Source: an uncultured Oscillibacter sp.
Lineage (GTDB): Bacteria > Bacillota > Clostridia > Oscillospirales > Oscillospiraceae
Reading direction: 5' to 3'
DNA length: 64,000 nucleotides
NCBI GenBank assembly: GCA_910587705.1
Contig: CAJUMX010000009.1
Span: forward strand, 1-64,000
In this document: positions 34,584-43,734 of the stretch, piece after piece
Position numbering within the stretch: the stretch's first letter is position 1
Layout: each line of letters opens with the position of its first letter
Notes under the pieces: model-generated
What the model was told of the DNA's origin: nothing
The model's database searches: none
Seen by the model: the letters and a program-made list of their open reading frames with translations, nothing else
Translations under genes and position numbers: made by a program

Positions 34584-35003
34584 ATGGAAACCGGATACGC
34601 AAAACTGACCGTCCGATTTGAGGACCCCTTCTGGGTCCTCCTCTACGAGCGGGGCGGCGGCGGGACCTATGAGGCATGCAAGCTCCCCTTCGGAGCCGAG
34701 CCGGGAGACCAGGAGGTCTACGCCTTTTTGCTGGAGAACTGGCGGAGCCTGGACTTCAGCCCGCCCGTTGCCACCGAGGGCCCCTTAGAACGGAAGGTCA
34801 GCCCCAAGCGCGCCCGCCGGGAGGCCCGGAGGGCCGTCCGACCCGCCGCCCTGGGCACCAAGGCCCAACAGGCCCTGGCTCTCCAGCGGGAGGAGGGCAA
34901 GGCCGCCCGGACCCGCCGCAGCCGGGCGGAGCGGGAGGCGGAGGAGGAGCGGAAGCTTGCCCTCCGCCGGGAAAAACGGCGGGAGAAGCACAAGGGACAC
35001 TAG
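34584..35003 (+). CDS. yjdF: YjdF family protein (DUF2992)
   Basis: A 139-residue protein of the YjdF/DUF2992 family. Residues 1-60 form the family's globular part (AKLTVRFEDPFWVLLYERGG, then LPFGAEPGDQEVYAFLLENW). The remainder is a strongly basic, Arg/Lys/Glu-rich helix (RRAREARRAV...RREKRREKHKGH) of the kind that suggests nucleic-acid binding. Its job is not established; expression in relatives is controlled by an azaaromatic-sensing riboswitch. The start is set by AGGAGG 8 nt upstream. It is monocistronic with a strong terminator after it. Confidence 0.88.
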   Translation: METGYAKLTVRFEDPFWVLLYERGGGGTYEACKLPFGAEPGDQEVYAFLLENWRSLDFSPPVATEGPLERKVSPKRARREARRAVRPAALGTKAQQALALQREEGKAARTRRSRAEREAEEERKLALRREKRREKHKGH

Positions 35004-35024
35004 ATTCGGACGCAGTACGCAGAC

Positions 35025-35057
35025 AGCGCCCCGGAGGGACTTCCCCTCCGGGGCGCT
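35025..35057. terminator. Bidirectional terminator between convergent genes
   Basis: A perfect 14-bp stem (35025-35038 with 35044-35057) with a 5-nt loop and GTT following; it serves yjdF and the convergent lipoprotein gene. Confidence 0.8.
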
Positions 35058-35059
35058 GT

Positions 35060-35803
35060 TCATTCGCTCTGGCCATGATTTCGCTCCATGGAGGCGGCGT
35101 GCTCCTGCTCCATCACGTCCAGCAGTTCCGCGATGCGGCCGGAGGGATAGCGTTCCCGGCAGGAGGCCATGGTCGCGGCGAATTCCTCCGAGCCGCCGTG
35201 CCAGGCGGCGTCGGCAGAGGCAATGCTCATGCAAATCACGTCCGCCGCCAGCGGCTGCTCCCAGTAGTCCACCCGCTGGTCCCCCATCAGCACCAGGTAG
35301 GCCAGCACCGTGTCCGGCGCTTCCAGGAAGCGGCTGCGGAGCTCCTCGCTGGCCCCCTCCGTCAGTGCGTCGCCCCACAGGTCAAAGACGATGAGCTGGT
35401 CCAGGGGAACCGTGTCTGTGTGGCCCATGATATACATGAACCGCTCATCGTCGTACTTTGTAGTAAGGCCAAAGGACTCCAGGTCGATGCTGACAATCTG
35501 CCACTCCGTTTTTTCCAATCTCTCCAACGCCGGGGCGGCGTCTTTCACAAGCTCCTCCGGCCCTGCCGGGATTTCTTCTTTGCCGGAAGCCGGGACTTCC
35601 CTTTCCGGCGGCGGGGCTTCCGCCTCCCCGTAAGACGCCTCCAGCGACGCGGGGCGCGGTTCAGCGGGCGGGGCGGTTTCGGAGGTCTTTGCCGGGGGCT
35701 CCGGCGGCGCGTCGGACGGCAAGGCCCCCTGCCCGCCGCAAGCGGCAAGCAGGAGGCACAGCGCCAACGCCAGAGCGGGGACGCCCATGACGTTCGTTTT
35801 CAT
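35060..35803 (-). CDS. Putative lipoprotein with Pro/Glu-rich linker, unknown function
   Basis: A 247-residue exported protein. Signal peptide with lipobox LLLAACGG (Cys22), then a disordered Pro/Ala/Glu-rich stretch (residues 25-80), then a globular part from about 85 (WQIVSIDLESFGLTTKYDDE; MYIMGHTDTVPLDQLIVFDL). Near the C-terminus lies EQEHAASMERN. No family is recognised. It is 1 nt downstream of the nfnB stop, so it could share that transcript, although its role need not be linked. Confidence 0.75.
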   Translation of the reverse strand: MKTNVMGVPALALALCLLLAACGGQGALPSDAPPEPPAKTSETAPPAEPRPASLEASYGEAEAPPPEREVPASGKEEIPAGPEELVKDAAPALERLEKTEWQIVSIDLESFGLTTKYDDERFMYIMGHTDTVPLDQLIVFDLWGDALTEGASEELRSRFLEAPDTVLAYLVLMGDQRVDYWEQPLAADVICMSIASADAAWHGGSEEFAATMASCRERYPSGRIAELLDVMEQEHAASMERNHGQSE

Positions 35804-35804
35804 A

Positions 35805-37187
35805 TTACTTGCTCAGGGCCTCGTCGATGGCCTTGGCGGCGGTTTTGCCCGCGCCCATGGCCAGGATGACCGTGGCCGCGCCGGTCACCGCATCGCCGCC
35901 GGCATAGACCTTCTCCCGGGAGGTCAGGCCGTCTTCGTTCACCACGATGCCGCCCTTGCGGTTGATTTCCAGGCCCTTGGTGGTGGACTTGATCAGGGGG
36001 TTGGGGCTGGTGCCCAGAGACATGATCACGCAGTCCACGTCCAGGTCGAACTCGCTGTCCGGCACCTCAATGGGCCGCCGCCGCCCGGAGGCGTCGGGCT
36101 CGCCCAGCTCCATGCGGATGCAGCGGATTTTATTCACGTCGTCGTTTTCGTCGGCGAAGATTTCCACCGGGTTGCAGAGGGTCTTGAAGATGATGCCCTC
36201 TTCCTCGGCGTGCTCTACCTCTTCCTTCCGGGCGGGGAGTTCCTCCATGCCACGGCGATAGACGATGTAGACCTCGGCCCCCAGGCGCTTGGCGCAGCGG
36301 GCCGCGTCCATGGCAACGTTGCCGCCGCCCACCACGGCCACCTTCTTGGGCCGCTGAATGGGAGTGTCGGAGTCGGGCAGGTACGCCTTCATCAGGTTGA
36401 TACGGGTCAGGAACTCGTTGGCGGAGTACACGCCCCGGTAGTTCACGCCGGGGATGTCCATGAACATGGGAAGGCCCGCGCCGGAGCCAATGAACACGGC
36501 CTCAAAGCCCTGCTCCTCCATCAGCTCGTCGATGGAGATGGTCCGGCCGATGACCGTATCCGTGGCGATGGTCACGCCCATGGCTTTCAGGCCGTCCACT
36601 TCCTTCTGGACGATGGCTTTGGGCAGACGGAACTCGGGAATGCCGTACACCAGCACGCCGCCCGCCAGATGCAGGGCCTCGAACACGGTGACGTCATAGC
36701 CCTTTCGGGCCAGGTCGCCCGCGCAGGTCAATCCCGCAGGGCCGGAGCCCACCACGGCCACGCGATGGCCGTTAGAGGCGGGCTTTTCCGGAGCCTCGGT
36801 GCAGTGGGCGTTGTGCCAGTCGGCCACGAACCGCTCCAGACGGCCGATGCCCACGGGGTCCCCCTTCTTGCCCCGAACGCAGTACATCTCGCACTGGGTT
36901 TCCTGGGGGCATACCCGGCCGCAGACGGCGGGGAGGGCGGAGGTGTTGGAGATGATCTGGTACGCCGCCTCGAAGTCGCCCTTGGCGACCTCGGCGATGA
37001 ATTCGGGGATATGTACCATAACGGGACAGCCCTGCATACAGGCCCGGTTCTTGCAGTTTAAGCAGCGGGCCGCCTCGTCCAGGGCCTGGGCCTCGGTGTA
37101 GCCCAGGGCCACCTCCTCAAAGTTCTTATTGCGGACATTGGGGTCCTGGGAGGGCATGGGGTTTTTCTGTAAAGACATATTGGCCAT
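35805..37187 (-). CDS. NfnB-type NADPH:ferredoxin oxidoreductase subunit (GltD-like)
   Basis: A 460-residue flavoprotein. The N-terminus has GltD-type cysteine groups CLNCKNRACMQGCPV and CGRVCPQETQCEMYC for two [4Fe-4S] clusters. Then comes the FAD fold VAVVGSGPAGLTCAGDLA, the second dinucleotide fold KVAVVGGGNVAMDAARCAKR, and VYAGGDAVTGAATVILAMGAG. Paired with the small FAD/2Fe-2S gene just upstream, it matches NfnAB, the electron-bifurcating NADH-dependent reduced ferredoxin:NADP oxidoreductase, rather than a glutamate synthase subunit, since no gltB is present. The start at 37187 has AAGGAGG; the preceding stop is 1 nt away. Confidence 0.9.
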   Translation of the reverse strand: MANMSLQKNPMPSQDPNVRNKNFEEVALGYTEAQALDEAARCLNCKNRACMQGCPVMVHIPEFIAEVAKGDFEAAYQIISNTSALPAVCGRVCPQETQCEMYCVRGKKGDPVGIGRLERFVADWHNAHCTEAPEKPASNGHRVAVVGSGPAGLTCAGDLARKGYDVTVFEALHLAGGVLVYGIPEFRLPKAIVQKEVDGLKAMGVTIATDTVIGRTISIDELMEEQGFEAVFIGSGAGLPMFMDIPGVNYRGVYSANEFLTRINLMKAYLPDSDTPIQRPKKVAVVGGGNVAMDAARCAKRLGAEVYIVYRRGMEELPARKEEVEHAEEEGIIFKTLCNPVEIFADENDDVNKIRCIRMELGEPDASGRRRPIEVPDSEFDLDVDCVIMSLGTSPNPLIKSTTKGLEINRKGGIVVNEDGLTSREKVYAGGDAVTGAATVILAMGAGKTAAKAIDEALSK

Positions 37188-37188
37188 G

Positions 37189-38031
37189 TTATTCGGCCTC
37201 CTTCTTAAAGAGGTTGCAGGTCTCCTCGTGCTTGTGCTTCTCAAATTCCATGTACATCTGGTTCCGCTTCACGGCCAGATCCCAGTCCACCTTGTGGCCG
37301 TCGAAGTCCGGGCCATCCACACAGGCGAACTTCATTTCGCCGCCCACGCTCAAGCGGCAGCCGCCGCACATGCCGGTTCCGTCGATCATAATGGGGCTCA
37401 TGGAGACGGTGGTGGGAACGCCATAGGGCTCCGTGGTCTTGGAGACAAACTTCATCATGACCATGGGGCCGATGGCAAAGACCTCGTCGTACTGATTTCC
37501 TTCTTCAATCAGCTCCTTCAGCGCCTCGGTGACCAGGCCCTTGCGGCCATAGCTTCCATCGTCGGTGCAGACGATGAGCTTGTCGGAGGACTTCTTGAAA
37601 TCCTCCTCCAGAATCACCAGGTCCTCGGTGCGGAAGCCCACGATGGCGTGGACCTCGGCCCCGTCGTCGTGGAACTTTTTCAGCACGGGATAGGCGATGG
37701 CGCAGCCCACGCCTCCGCCGACGACGCAGACCTTTTTCTTGCCCTCGGTCTCCGTGGCCTTGCCCAAGGGGCCCACGAAGTCCTGGAGACAGTCGCCCTC
37801 GTTGAGATGGGTCAGCTTCTCCGTGGTAGCGCCCACGGTTTGGACGATGATGGTGACGGTGCCCTTTTCCGGGTCATAGGCATTGATGGTGATAGGGATG
37901 CGTTCGCCCTTCTCGTCCACCCGCAGGATGATGAACTGTCCCGGCTGGGCCTTCTTGGCGATCAGCGGGGCCTCAATCTCGTACAGGGTGACGGTGGGGC
38001 GCAGAGCCTCTTTTCTGACGATTTTGTACAT
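37189..38031 (-). CDS. NfnA-type FAD/[2Fe-2S] subunit (PyrK-like)
   Basis: A 280-residue protein with a ferredoxin-reductase-like FAD domain (PGQFIILRVDEKGERIPITI), NAD-binding region VCVVGGGVGCAIAYPVLKKF, and C-terminal iron-sulfur loop DGTGMCGGCRLSV...FACVDGP for a [2Fe-2S] centre. It is the NADH-oxidising subunit of NfnAB; the same fold serves as PyrK in dihydroorotate oxidase, but no pyrD lies nearby. First gene of the pair. A hairpin GGTCTTGC...GCAAGACC (38073-38080/38095-38102) lies in the leader. Confidence 0.9.
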   Translation of the reverse strand: MYKIVRKEALRPTVTLYEIEAPLIAKKAQPGQFIILRVDEKGERIPITINAYDPEKGTVTIIVQTVGATTEKLTHLNEGDCLQDFVGPLGKATETEGKKKVCVVGGGVGCAIAYPVLKKFHDDGAEVHAIVGFRTEDLVILEEDFKKSSDKLIVCTDDGSYGRKGLVTEALKELIEEGNQYDEVFAIGPMVMMKFVSKTTEPYGVPTTVSMSPIMIDGTGMCGGCRLSVGGEMKFACVDGPDFDGHKVDWDLAVKRNQMYMEFEKHKHEETCNLFKKEAE

Positions 38032-38200
38032 ATGCTTCCTTCTTTCCCGATCATGTCATGGTCGTGATGTTCGGTCTTGCCCGGCACGCCGCAAGCAAGA
38101 CCTGGAGCCCGTGTCCTGCCATTGACACATTGCTTTTAGTTTAGCATAAGGGACGGAAACCGTCAATTGGTTTCCCTTGGATTTTTCCAAGAACCTGTGT

Positions 38201-38908
38201 TCATCTGAGAATCAGCGCCGCCCCGGAGAGCATCAGCATGACGGTTACGCATTTTTTTACCCGCGCCTCGTCCAGAACGCGTCCGCCCAGCATCCCCAGG
38301 CCCAGGCCCGCCAGCATAAAGGGAAGCAGCAGCACGGCCTGTTTCAGAATCTCCACCGTGAGGATGCCCCACAGGGCGTACAGGAAAATCCGAAGAGTGT
38401 TTTCCACCAAAAATACCACGCATATGTTGGCCTTGAAGGAGGCGCTGTCCTCCGTGACCCGGCTTAGGTAGGCCCCCAGCAGCGCCCCAACGCCATATAG
38501 TCCGCACAAGAGCCCCGAGAGGACGCCGACGATCATCAAAACCGCCCGAGACTGCCGGACTTTTTTCTGCCGGAGTTCTCGCAGCAGCATTTCCAGGCCC
38601 AACAAAAAAATCACTACGCCGAAGATGACCTTGATGACGCCGGCGTCTGTGTTTTTTAAAAACAGGATGCCCGGAATACTGCCCGCAGTCACCAGGGCCG
38701 ACAGGGGCAGGCAGAGCTTCCAGCGGATGAAGCGCCGCTCTTTCCACATTAAAATCAGGTTGGAGGGGTAGCCCAGCAGCAGCTCCACCGGGGAAATGCG
38801 GGCATTGTCCGCGGCAAAGCTCAAAATGGTTGTGAATACCAGGGTGTTGGCAAAGCCGCACAGCCCCTTGATAAAAAAGGCGCAGACCGCCGCTGTCCAC
38901 CAGACCAT
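38201..38908 (-). CDS. TSUP-family permease (TauE/SafE-like)
   Basis: A 235-residue membrane protein with about eight spans. The N-terminal FFIKGLCGFANTLVFTTILS and the repeated half GLYGVGALLGAYLSRVT match the paired glycine-rich motifs of the TauE/SafE (TSUP) anion exporter family, whose members carry sulfite, sulfonates or similar anions. The start at 38908 (MVWWTAAVC) follows GGGAGG by 5 nt; upstream in-frame codons lack a site. It lies beside a DUF1905-type gene on the same strand; no functional link is apparent. Confidence 0.88.
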   Translation of the reverse strand: MVWWTAAVCAFFIKGLCGFANTLVFTTILSFAADNARISPVELLLGYPSNLILMWKERRFIRWKLCLPLSALVTAGSIPGILFLKNTDAGVIKVIFGVVIFLLGLEMLLRELRQKKVRQSRAVLMIVGVLSGLLCGLYGVGALLGAYLSRVTEDSASFKANICVVFLVENTLRIFLYALWGILTVEILKQAVLLLPFMLAGLGLGMLGGRVLDEARVKKCVTVMLMLSGAALILR

Positions 38909-38963
38909 AGGCTCCTCCCGCCTTTCCATTGACACGCCGCCCCAGGCGACACCGGGCGTGCCG

Positions 38964-39518
38964 TTACATGGGCCGCAGATTTTGATTCAGCCGGTCCACC
39001 ATCCAGGCTATGCGCCGCTGCCGTCCCGCCTCGGTCTTTGCGTCGAAATAGGCACGGGTGTAAGTCTTTTTTACGGACAGGGGCATGGCCTGAAAGTTTG
39101 CATAGGCGGGGTCATACTCCTCCAACAGGGCGGAAAGCTGGGCGATCTGTTCCTCGGTCACCGCCACGGGGGCGGGCGCGTCCCATTGACCGTTCTGCCG
39201 GGCCTCTTGAATTTTCGCCCGGCCAAACTCCGTCATTCGCCCCTGCTCCTCCAGGCGCTGGGCCAGGGCCTTGTTTTTCTCCGACCACTTGCTCTTCTCC
39301 CGGCGGGGGGAAAAGTACTTCTGATAGGTCTTTTCATCCACCCGCCGCATCTGCCCGTCAATCCAGCCAAAGCAGAGAGCTTCTTCCAGGGCCTCCCCCG
39401 CTTTCAGGGTCCCTCCGGCTTTGTCAAAGACCAGCCATACACCGTTTGGTGACTGGCAGTGGACGAAAAGCCAGCTCCGAAATTCCTCCCGGCTGGAAAA
39501 TGTCAGAATCTCGCTCAT
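38964..39518 (-). CDS. YdeI/OmpD-associated family protein
   Basis: A 184-residue cytoplasmic protein of the YdeI family. Motifs: FSSREEFRSWLFVHCQSPNG, EALCFGWIDGQMRRVDEKTY and YFSPRREKSKWSEKNKALAQ, followed by the C-terminal helical domain that ends in ARIAWMVDRL-type residues (RRIAWMVDRLNQNLRPM). Family members are annotated as bacteriocin-protection or stress-related, but no biochemical activity is established. The terminator on its 3' side is not evident. Confidence 0.85.
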   Translation of the reverse strand: MSEILTFSSREEFRSWLFVHCQSPNGVWLVFDKAGGTLKAGEALEEALCFGWIDGQMRRVDEKTYQKYFSPRREKSKWSEKNKALAQRLEEQGRMTEFGRAKIQEARQNGQWDAPAPVAVTEEQIAQLSALLEEYDPAYANFQAMPLSVKKTYTRAYFDAKTEAGRQRRIAWMVDRLNQNLRPM

Positions 39519-39546
39519 AACGCGCCCTCGCTTTCCTTGTGGAAGA

Positions 39547-39575
39547 ACCCGGAAGGAAACGGATGCCTTCCGGGT
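39547..39575. terminator. Hairpin after the small membrane protein gene
   Basis: Ten-bp arms ACCCGGAAGG (39547-39556) and CCTTCCGGGT (39566-39575), 16 nt beyond the stop of the gene at 39592-39822 on its strand. Confidence 0.6.
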
Positions 39576-39591
39576 CTTGGGTGAAATGGGG

Positions 39592-39822
39592 TCAGGCTTT
39601 TTGGCGTTTCCCGATGAGAATACGCAGAAACTTGGTCATCAACGGAATGTAGGTGATAAGGAACACCGAAAGTGCGGCGATCCTCACACTCTGCTTGCAC
39701 CGCTCCGTTACCTGTAGTCCCGCCAGCAGGCCTATGGAAAACAGGCAGAACTTGACGAGGGCCAGATCCCTCCAATCGCTTTCCCGGAGGAATGTGTCCG
39801 CACTGGCGAACAACTGCTTCAT
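39592..39822 (-). CDS. Small membrane protein (family annotated 'permease of phosphate ABC transporter')
   Basis: A 76-residue protein with two hydrophobic helices (about residues 22-40 and 47-66) and the conserved N-terminus FLRESDWRDLALVKFCLFSIGLL. I recognise this short family from Clostridia, where it carries the misleading name 'permease of phosphate ABC transporter'; no phosphate transporter genes are near. The start has AAAGGAGG 10 nt upstream. Divergent from prfC. Confidence 0.75.
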   Translation of the reverse strand: MKQLFASADTFLRESDWRDLALVKFCLFSIGLLAGLQVTERCKQSVRIAALSVFLITYIPLMTKFLRILIGKRQKA

Positions 39823-39987
39823 AGGGGCGCCTCCTTTCCTATACACGGGCTGTTTGAGGTATGATTTATGATAGCATACCAAGCGGAGCACTGTCAATGC
39901 GGGCTTGCAAAGCGCCGGGGTTTATGCTATATTATTAAATTTGTGGAAACTGTTCCCCCATTATCAAACAAACCAGGAGGCTGTAAC

Positions 39988-41571
39988 ATGGCCGCTTTCC
40001 AAGACGAAATCGCCCGGAGGCGAACCTTCGCCATCATCTCTCACCCCGACGCGGGCAAAACCACCCTCACAGAAAAGCTCCTGCTCTACGGCGGGGCCAT
40101 CGCCCAGGCGGGCGAGGTCAAGGGCAAGCGGGCCCGGGCCGCTACCAGTGACTGGATGGAAATTGAGAAGCAGCGGGGTATCTCCGTCACCTCCTCCGTC
40201 ATGCAGTTCCAGCACGACGGCTTCTGCGTCAACATTCTGGACACCCCGGGCCACCAGGACTTCTCCGAGGACACCTACCGCACCCTCATGGCGGCGGACT
40301 CCGCCGTCATGGTCATCGACGCCGCCAAGGGCGTGGAGCCCCAGACGAGAAAGCTCTTCCGGGTCTGCGCCCTACGGCACATCCCCATCTTCACCTTCAT
40401 CAACAAGATGGACCGAGAGAGCCGGGACCCCCTGGAGCTCTGCGGCGAGGTGGAGGCAGAGCTGGGTATCGACACCTGTCCCGTCAATTGGCCCATTGGC
40501 TCCGGCCGGGAGTTCCAGGGGGTTTATGATCGGGAGGGGGGCCGCATCCTCTTCTTCTCCGGCGAGGGCCACGCCAAAAAGGCCGAGGCCACCGAAGTGG
40601 ACCTGGACGACCCTGCCGTCGGGGATATGATCGGGGAAAACCGCTGGCGGCAGCTCCAGGAGGAGGTGGAGCTCCTGGGGGCAGGCCGGGAGCTGGACCT
40701 GGAGGCCGTCCGGGCCGGGACCCTCTCCCCGGTGTTTTTCGGCTCCGCCCTGACCAACTTCGGCGTGGAGCCCTTCCTGAAAGCCTTCCTCCGCATGACC
40801 TCTGCCCCCCTAAGCCGCATGGCGGGAGAGGAGGAGATCGACGCCTTCTCCCCGGACTTCTCCGCCTTCGTTTTCAAAATTCAGGCCAACATGAACAAGG
40901 CCCACCGGGACCGGCTGGCCTTTATGCGCATCTGCTCCGGCCGCTTCCAGCGGGATGCGGAGTACTTCCACGTTCAGACCGGCAAGAAGATGCGCCTCTC
41001 CCAGCCCCAGCAGATGATGGCGGCGGAGCGGGAGATTGTGGACGAGGCCTACGCCGGGGACATCATCGGCGTGTTCGACCCCGGCATTTTCTCCATCGGC
41101 GACACCGTCACCGTGCCGGGGAAGAAGTTCCGCTACGCGGGCATCCCCACCTTCGAGCCGGAGCACTTCATGCGGGTGGCCCCCAAGGACACCATGAAGC
41201 GCAAGCAGTTCATCAAGGGCACGGAGCAGATTGCCCAGGAGGGCGCCATCCAAATCTTCAAGCGCCCCGGCGGCGGCATGGAGGAGGTCGTGGTGGGGGT
41301 CGTGGGCACCTTGCAGTTCGACGTGTTCCAGTACCGCATGAAGGCAGAGTACGGCGTGGAGCTCTACATGGAGGGCCTGCCCTACGACCACCTGCGGCTC
41401 ATCACCGCGTGTCCCTGCAAGCCCGACGAGCTGGTCCTGTGCACCGGCGCGGCGGTGCTGGAGGATTTCAAGGACCGACTGCTGGTGGCCTTTGGCGGCG
41501 AGTGGTCCGTGGGCTTTTTGACCAAGCACAACCCCGGCCTGGTGCTGGAGGACGCTTTGAGCGTGTCTTAA
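39988..41571 (+). CDS. prfC: Peptide chain release factor 3
   Basis: A 527-residue translational GTPase that recycles RF1/RF2 after termination. G1 SHPDAGKTT (residues 18-26), G2 region RGISVTSSVMQF, G3 DTPGHQDFSEDTYRTL, G4 INKMDRE, then RF3-specific domains with GVVGTLQFDVFQYRMKAEYG near residue 450. The length equals E. coli RF3. The start at 39988 is set by AGGAGG 9 nt upstream and a family-like MAAFQDEIARRRTFAIISHP. Confidence 0.96.
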   Translation: MAAFQDEIARRRTFAIISHPDAGKTTLTEKLLLYGGAIAQAGEVKGKRARAATSDWMEIEKQRGISVTSSVMQFQHDGFCVNILDTPGHQDFSEDTYRTLMAADSAVMVIDAAKGVEPQTRKLFRVCALRHIPIFTFINKMDRESRDPLELCGEVEAELGIDTCPVNWPIGSGREFQGVYDREGGRILFFSGEGHAKKAEATEVDLDDPAVGDMIGENRWRQLQEEVELLGAGRELDLEAVRAGTLSPVFFGSALTNFGVEPFLKAFLRMTSAPLSRMAGEEEIDAFSPDFSAFVFKIQANMNKAHRDRLAFMRICSGRFQRDAEYFHVQTGKKMRLSQPQQMMAAEREIVDEAYAGDIIGVFDPGIFSIGDTVTVPGKKFRYAGIPTFEPEHFMRVAPKDTMKRKQFIKGTEQIAQEGAIQIFKRPGGGMEEVVVGVVGTLQFDVFQYRMKAEYGVELYMEGLPYDHLRLITACPCKPDELVLCTGAAVLEDFKDRLLVAFGGEWSVGFLTKHNPGLVLEDALSVS

Positions 41572-41608
41572 AAAAGCCGGAGATCGGGCGGCGGAAAGGA
41601 GGGGCGGC

Positions 41609-42310
41609 GTGAAGCGAATTCTGATTGTGGAGGATGACCGGACCCTGGGAGACGGGCTGTGCCTAGCCCTGCGGAGCCCGGAGGTAGAGCTGGTCCTGTG
41701 CCGGACGCTCTCTGCCGCCCGGGCCGCCCTGGAGGCGGGGGGCTTTGACCTGCTGGTGCTGGACGTGAACCTCCCCGACGGCAGCGGGCTGGACTTCCTC
41801 CGGAAGTTCCGGGCCGGGTCCGGCTATGTCCCCGTCATCCTGCTCACCGCCAACGATATGGAGACGGATATCGTGGCGGGCCTGGAATCCGGGGCCGACG
41901 ACTATGTGACAAAGCCCTTCTCCCTGGCGGTGCTCCGGGCCCGGGTCAACGCCCAGCTCCGCCGGACGGGGGCCAGCTGCCGGGGCGGAGAGGGACCTCT
42001 GGTCCTGGGGGCCTTCGCCTTCGATTTTGACCGCATGGAGTTCCGCCGGGACGGGCGGCTCATCGACCTGAGCAAGACGGAGCAGAAGCTCCTCCGCGTT
42101 CTGGTGGAAAACCGGGGCCGGACCCTGCCCCGGGAGCTGCTGGTGGACCGGGTTTGGACCGACGGGGCGGAGTACGTGGACGAAAACGCCTTGTCCGTGA
42201 CGGTGAAGCGCCTTCGAGGGAAGCTGGAGGAGAACCCCTCCAAGCCCCGGTTTCTAAAAACCGTCTATGGCATCGGCTATGTCTGGTCCTCCGGGGAAAC
42301 CGAGGGCTGA
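41609..42310 (+). CDS. OmpR-family response regulator
   Basis: A 233-residue regulator. The receiver domain has acidic pair EDD (residues 8-10), phospho-acceptor Asp52 in VLDVNLPDGSG, and Lys in YVTKPFS. The C-terminal winged helix reads LSKTEQKLLRVLVENRGRTL and then DENALSVTVKRLRGKLEENP. The start is GTG at 41609 with AAAGGAGG. The kinase gene begins 3 nt after its stop, forming a two-gene operon. Targets are unknown; kinases of this short type usually serve FtsX-type exporters such as the one at 30906-34291. Confidence 0.93.
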   Translation: MKRILIVEDDRTLGDGLCLALRSPEVELVLCRTLSAARAALEAGGFDLLVLDVNLPDGSGLDFLRKFRAGSGYVPVILLTANDMETDIVAGLESGADDYVTKPFSLAVLRARVNAQLRRTGASCRGGEGPLVLGAFAFDFDRMEFRRDGRLIDLSKTEQKLLRVLVENRGRTLPRELLVDRVWTDGAEYVDENALSVTVKRLRGKLEENPSKPRFLKTVYGIGYVWSSGETEG

Positions 42311-42313
42311 GGC

Positions 42314-43213
42314 GTGACGAGAGCGGGATACGGCTTTCTTGCCGTTTTGCTTCTGGCGCTGGCGGCGCTGTTCCTCTGGGATCGCTGGCGGAAGCGCCGT
42401 CTGCTTCGCCGTTTGGACCGGATGCTGGACGAGGCCATCCGGGGAGACTTTCGGGAGGAGGCTTTTGACGAAACCCTGCTCTCCGCCGTGGAGACGAAGC
42501 TGGCCCACTACCTCAGCGCCTCCGCCATCTCCGCCGTCCATCTCCGGGAAGAGCGGGACAAGATCAAATCCCTTATTGCCGACATCTCCCACCAGACGAA
42601 AACCCCCATCGCCAACGTGCTGCTCTACACCCAGCTTCTGGAGGAGCAGGCCCCGGAGGATTGCCGGGCCTGCACCACCGCCCTGGGAGAACAGGCGAGA
42701 AAGCTCCAGGCCCTCATTGAGGCGCTGGTAAAAACCTCCCGCCTGGAAGCCGGGGTGCTGATCCTTCGTCCCCGGCCCGGGCCCCTGGGGCCCATGCTGG
42801 AGGAGGCCGCCGGTCAGTTCGCCCCCCGGGCGGCGGAAAAGGGCCTGGAGCTGATGGTAACGCCCACAGACGCGGAGGCGGTTTTCGACCCCAGGTGGAC
42901 AGCGGAGGCGGTGTGCAACCTCATTGACAACGCCGTGAAATACACCCCGTCGGGCCGCGTCACCGTCAGCGCCCGGGCCTACGAGCTTTTCGCCCGCATC
43001 GATGTGGCGGACACCGGACCGGGCGTGAAGGAGGAGGAGCTTGGGAGGCTCTTCCAGCGATTCTACCGGGGCGGGGCCTCCTCCGATGCGGAGGGCGTGG
43101 GCGTGGGGCTCTATCTGGTCCAGCAGATCGCCCAGGGCCAGGGGGGCTATGTGAAGGCCTTCTCCCAGCCCGGGAAGGGGACCAAATTTTCCCTCTTCCT
43201 GCCCCGGAATTGA
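42314..43213 (+). CDS. Sensor histidine kinase, minimal sensor
   Basis: A 299-residue kinase with only one clear N-terminal span (about residues 5-22) and no external domain. HisKA motif with His93 in IADISHQTKTPIANVLLYTQ, N-box VCNLIDNAVKYTPSG, G1 VADTGPGV, F-box RLFQRFYRGG and G2 GVGVGLYLV. Sensor-poor kinases of this build commonly sense through a partner ABC exporter. The start is GTG at 42314, closely coupled to the response regulator. Confidence 0.92.
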   Translation: MTRAGYGFLAVLLLALAALFLWDRWRKRRLLRRLDRMLDEAIRGDFREEAFDETLLSAVETKLAHYLSASAISAVHLREERDKIKSLIADISHQTKTPIANVLLYTQLLEEQAPEDCRACTTALGEQARKLQALIEALVKTSRLEAGVLILRPRPGPLGPMLEEAAGQFAPRAAEKGLELMVTPTDAEAVFDPRWTAEAVCNLIDNAVKYTPSGRVTVSARAYELFARIDVADTGPGVKEEELGRLFQRFYRGGASSDAEGVGVGLYLVQQIAQGQGGYVKAFSQPGKGTKFSLFLPRN

Positions 43214-43236
43214 TTGAGAGCAAAGGAGCGTCCTTT

Positions 43237-43734
43237 ATGAAATTGGATTTTGTCCCCGTGGGCCGGATAGTCAGCGTTCACGGCATCCGGGGAGAGCTGC
43301 GGGTCCTGCCTCTGGAGGGGGAGGCGGACTTCCTCACCGGCTTTCAAACCTTCTATCTGGAGGGACAGGCCGTCACCCCCGCCGCCTGTCGGGTCCACAA
43401 GGGCATGGCCCTCCTCAAGCTGGAGGGGGTGGAGGACCGCACCGCCGCGGAAGGACTCCGGGGGAAGGAGCTGCTGGTCCGCCGGGCGGACGCCCAGCTC
43501 CCGAAGGGGGAGTACTTTGACAGCGAGCTCATTGGCCTGGACGTCTACGACGGCGAGACCGGGGCATGCGTGGGGGAGCTGACGAAGGTGGAGCGCTACC
43601 CCGCCAGCAAGGTCTATACCGTCCGGGGGGTGAAGGAGTTCCTGGTCCCGGCGGTGAAGGACGCCTTTATTCTGAACGTGGACCTGGAAACCAACCGGAT
43701 GGACATTCGAATCTGGGAGGGGCTGCTGGAGTGA
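43237..43734 (+). CDS. rimM: Ribosome maturation factor RimM
   Basis: A 165-residue 16S rRNA processing factor for the 30S head. N-terminal RimM domain with VGRIVSVHGIRGELRVLPLE, then a PRC-barrel with YFDSELIGLDVYDGETGACV and FLVPAVKDAFILNVDLET. The start at 43237 is fixed by AAAGGAG 8 nt upstream. The trmD gene overlaps its stop codon. Confidence 0.95.
   Translation: MKLDFVPVGRIVSVHGIRGELRVLPLEGEADFLTGFQTFYLEGQAVTPAACRVHKGMALLKLEGVEDRTAAEGLRGKELLVRRADAQLPKGEYFDSELIGLDVYDGETGACVGELTKVERYPASKVYTVRGVKEFLVPAVKDAFILNVDLETNRMDIRIWEGLLE

Noticed and set aside
35787..38067. Long plus-strand frames opposite nfnA and nfnB
   Set aside because: The minus-strand genes have complete flavin and iron-sulfur motifs; the plus frames show no family-like sequence.
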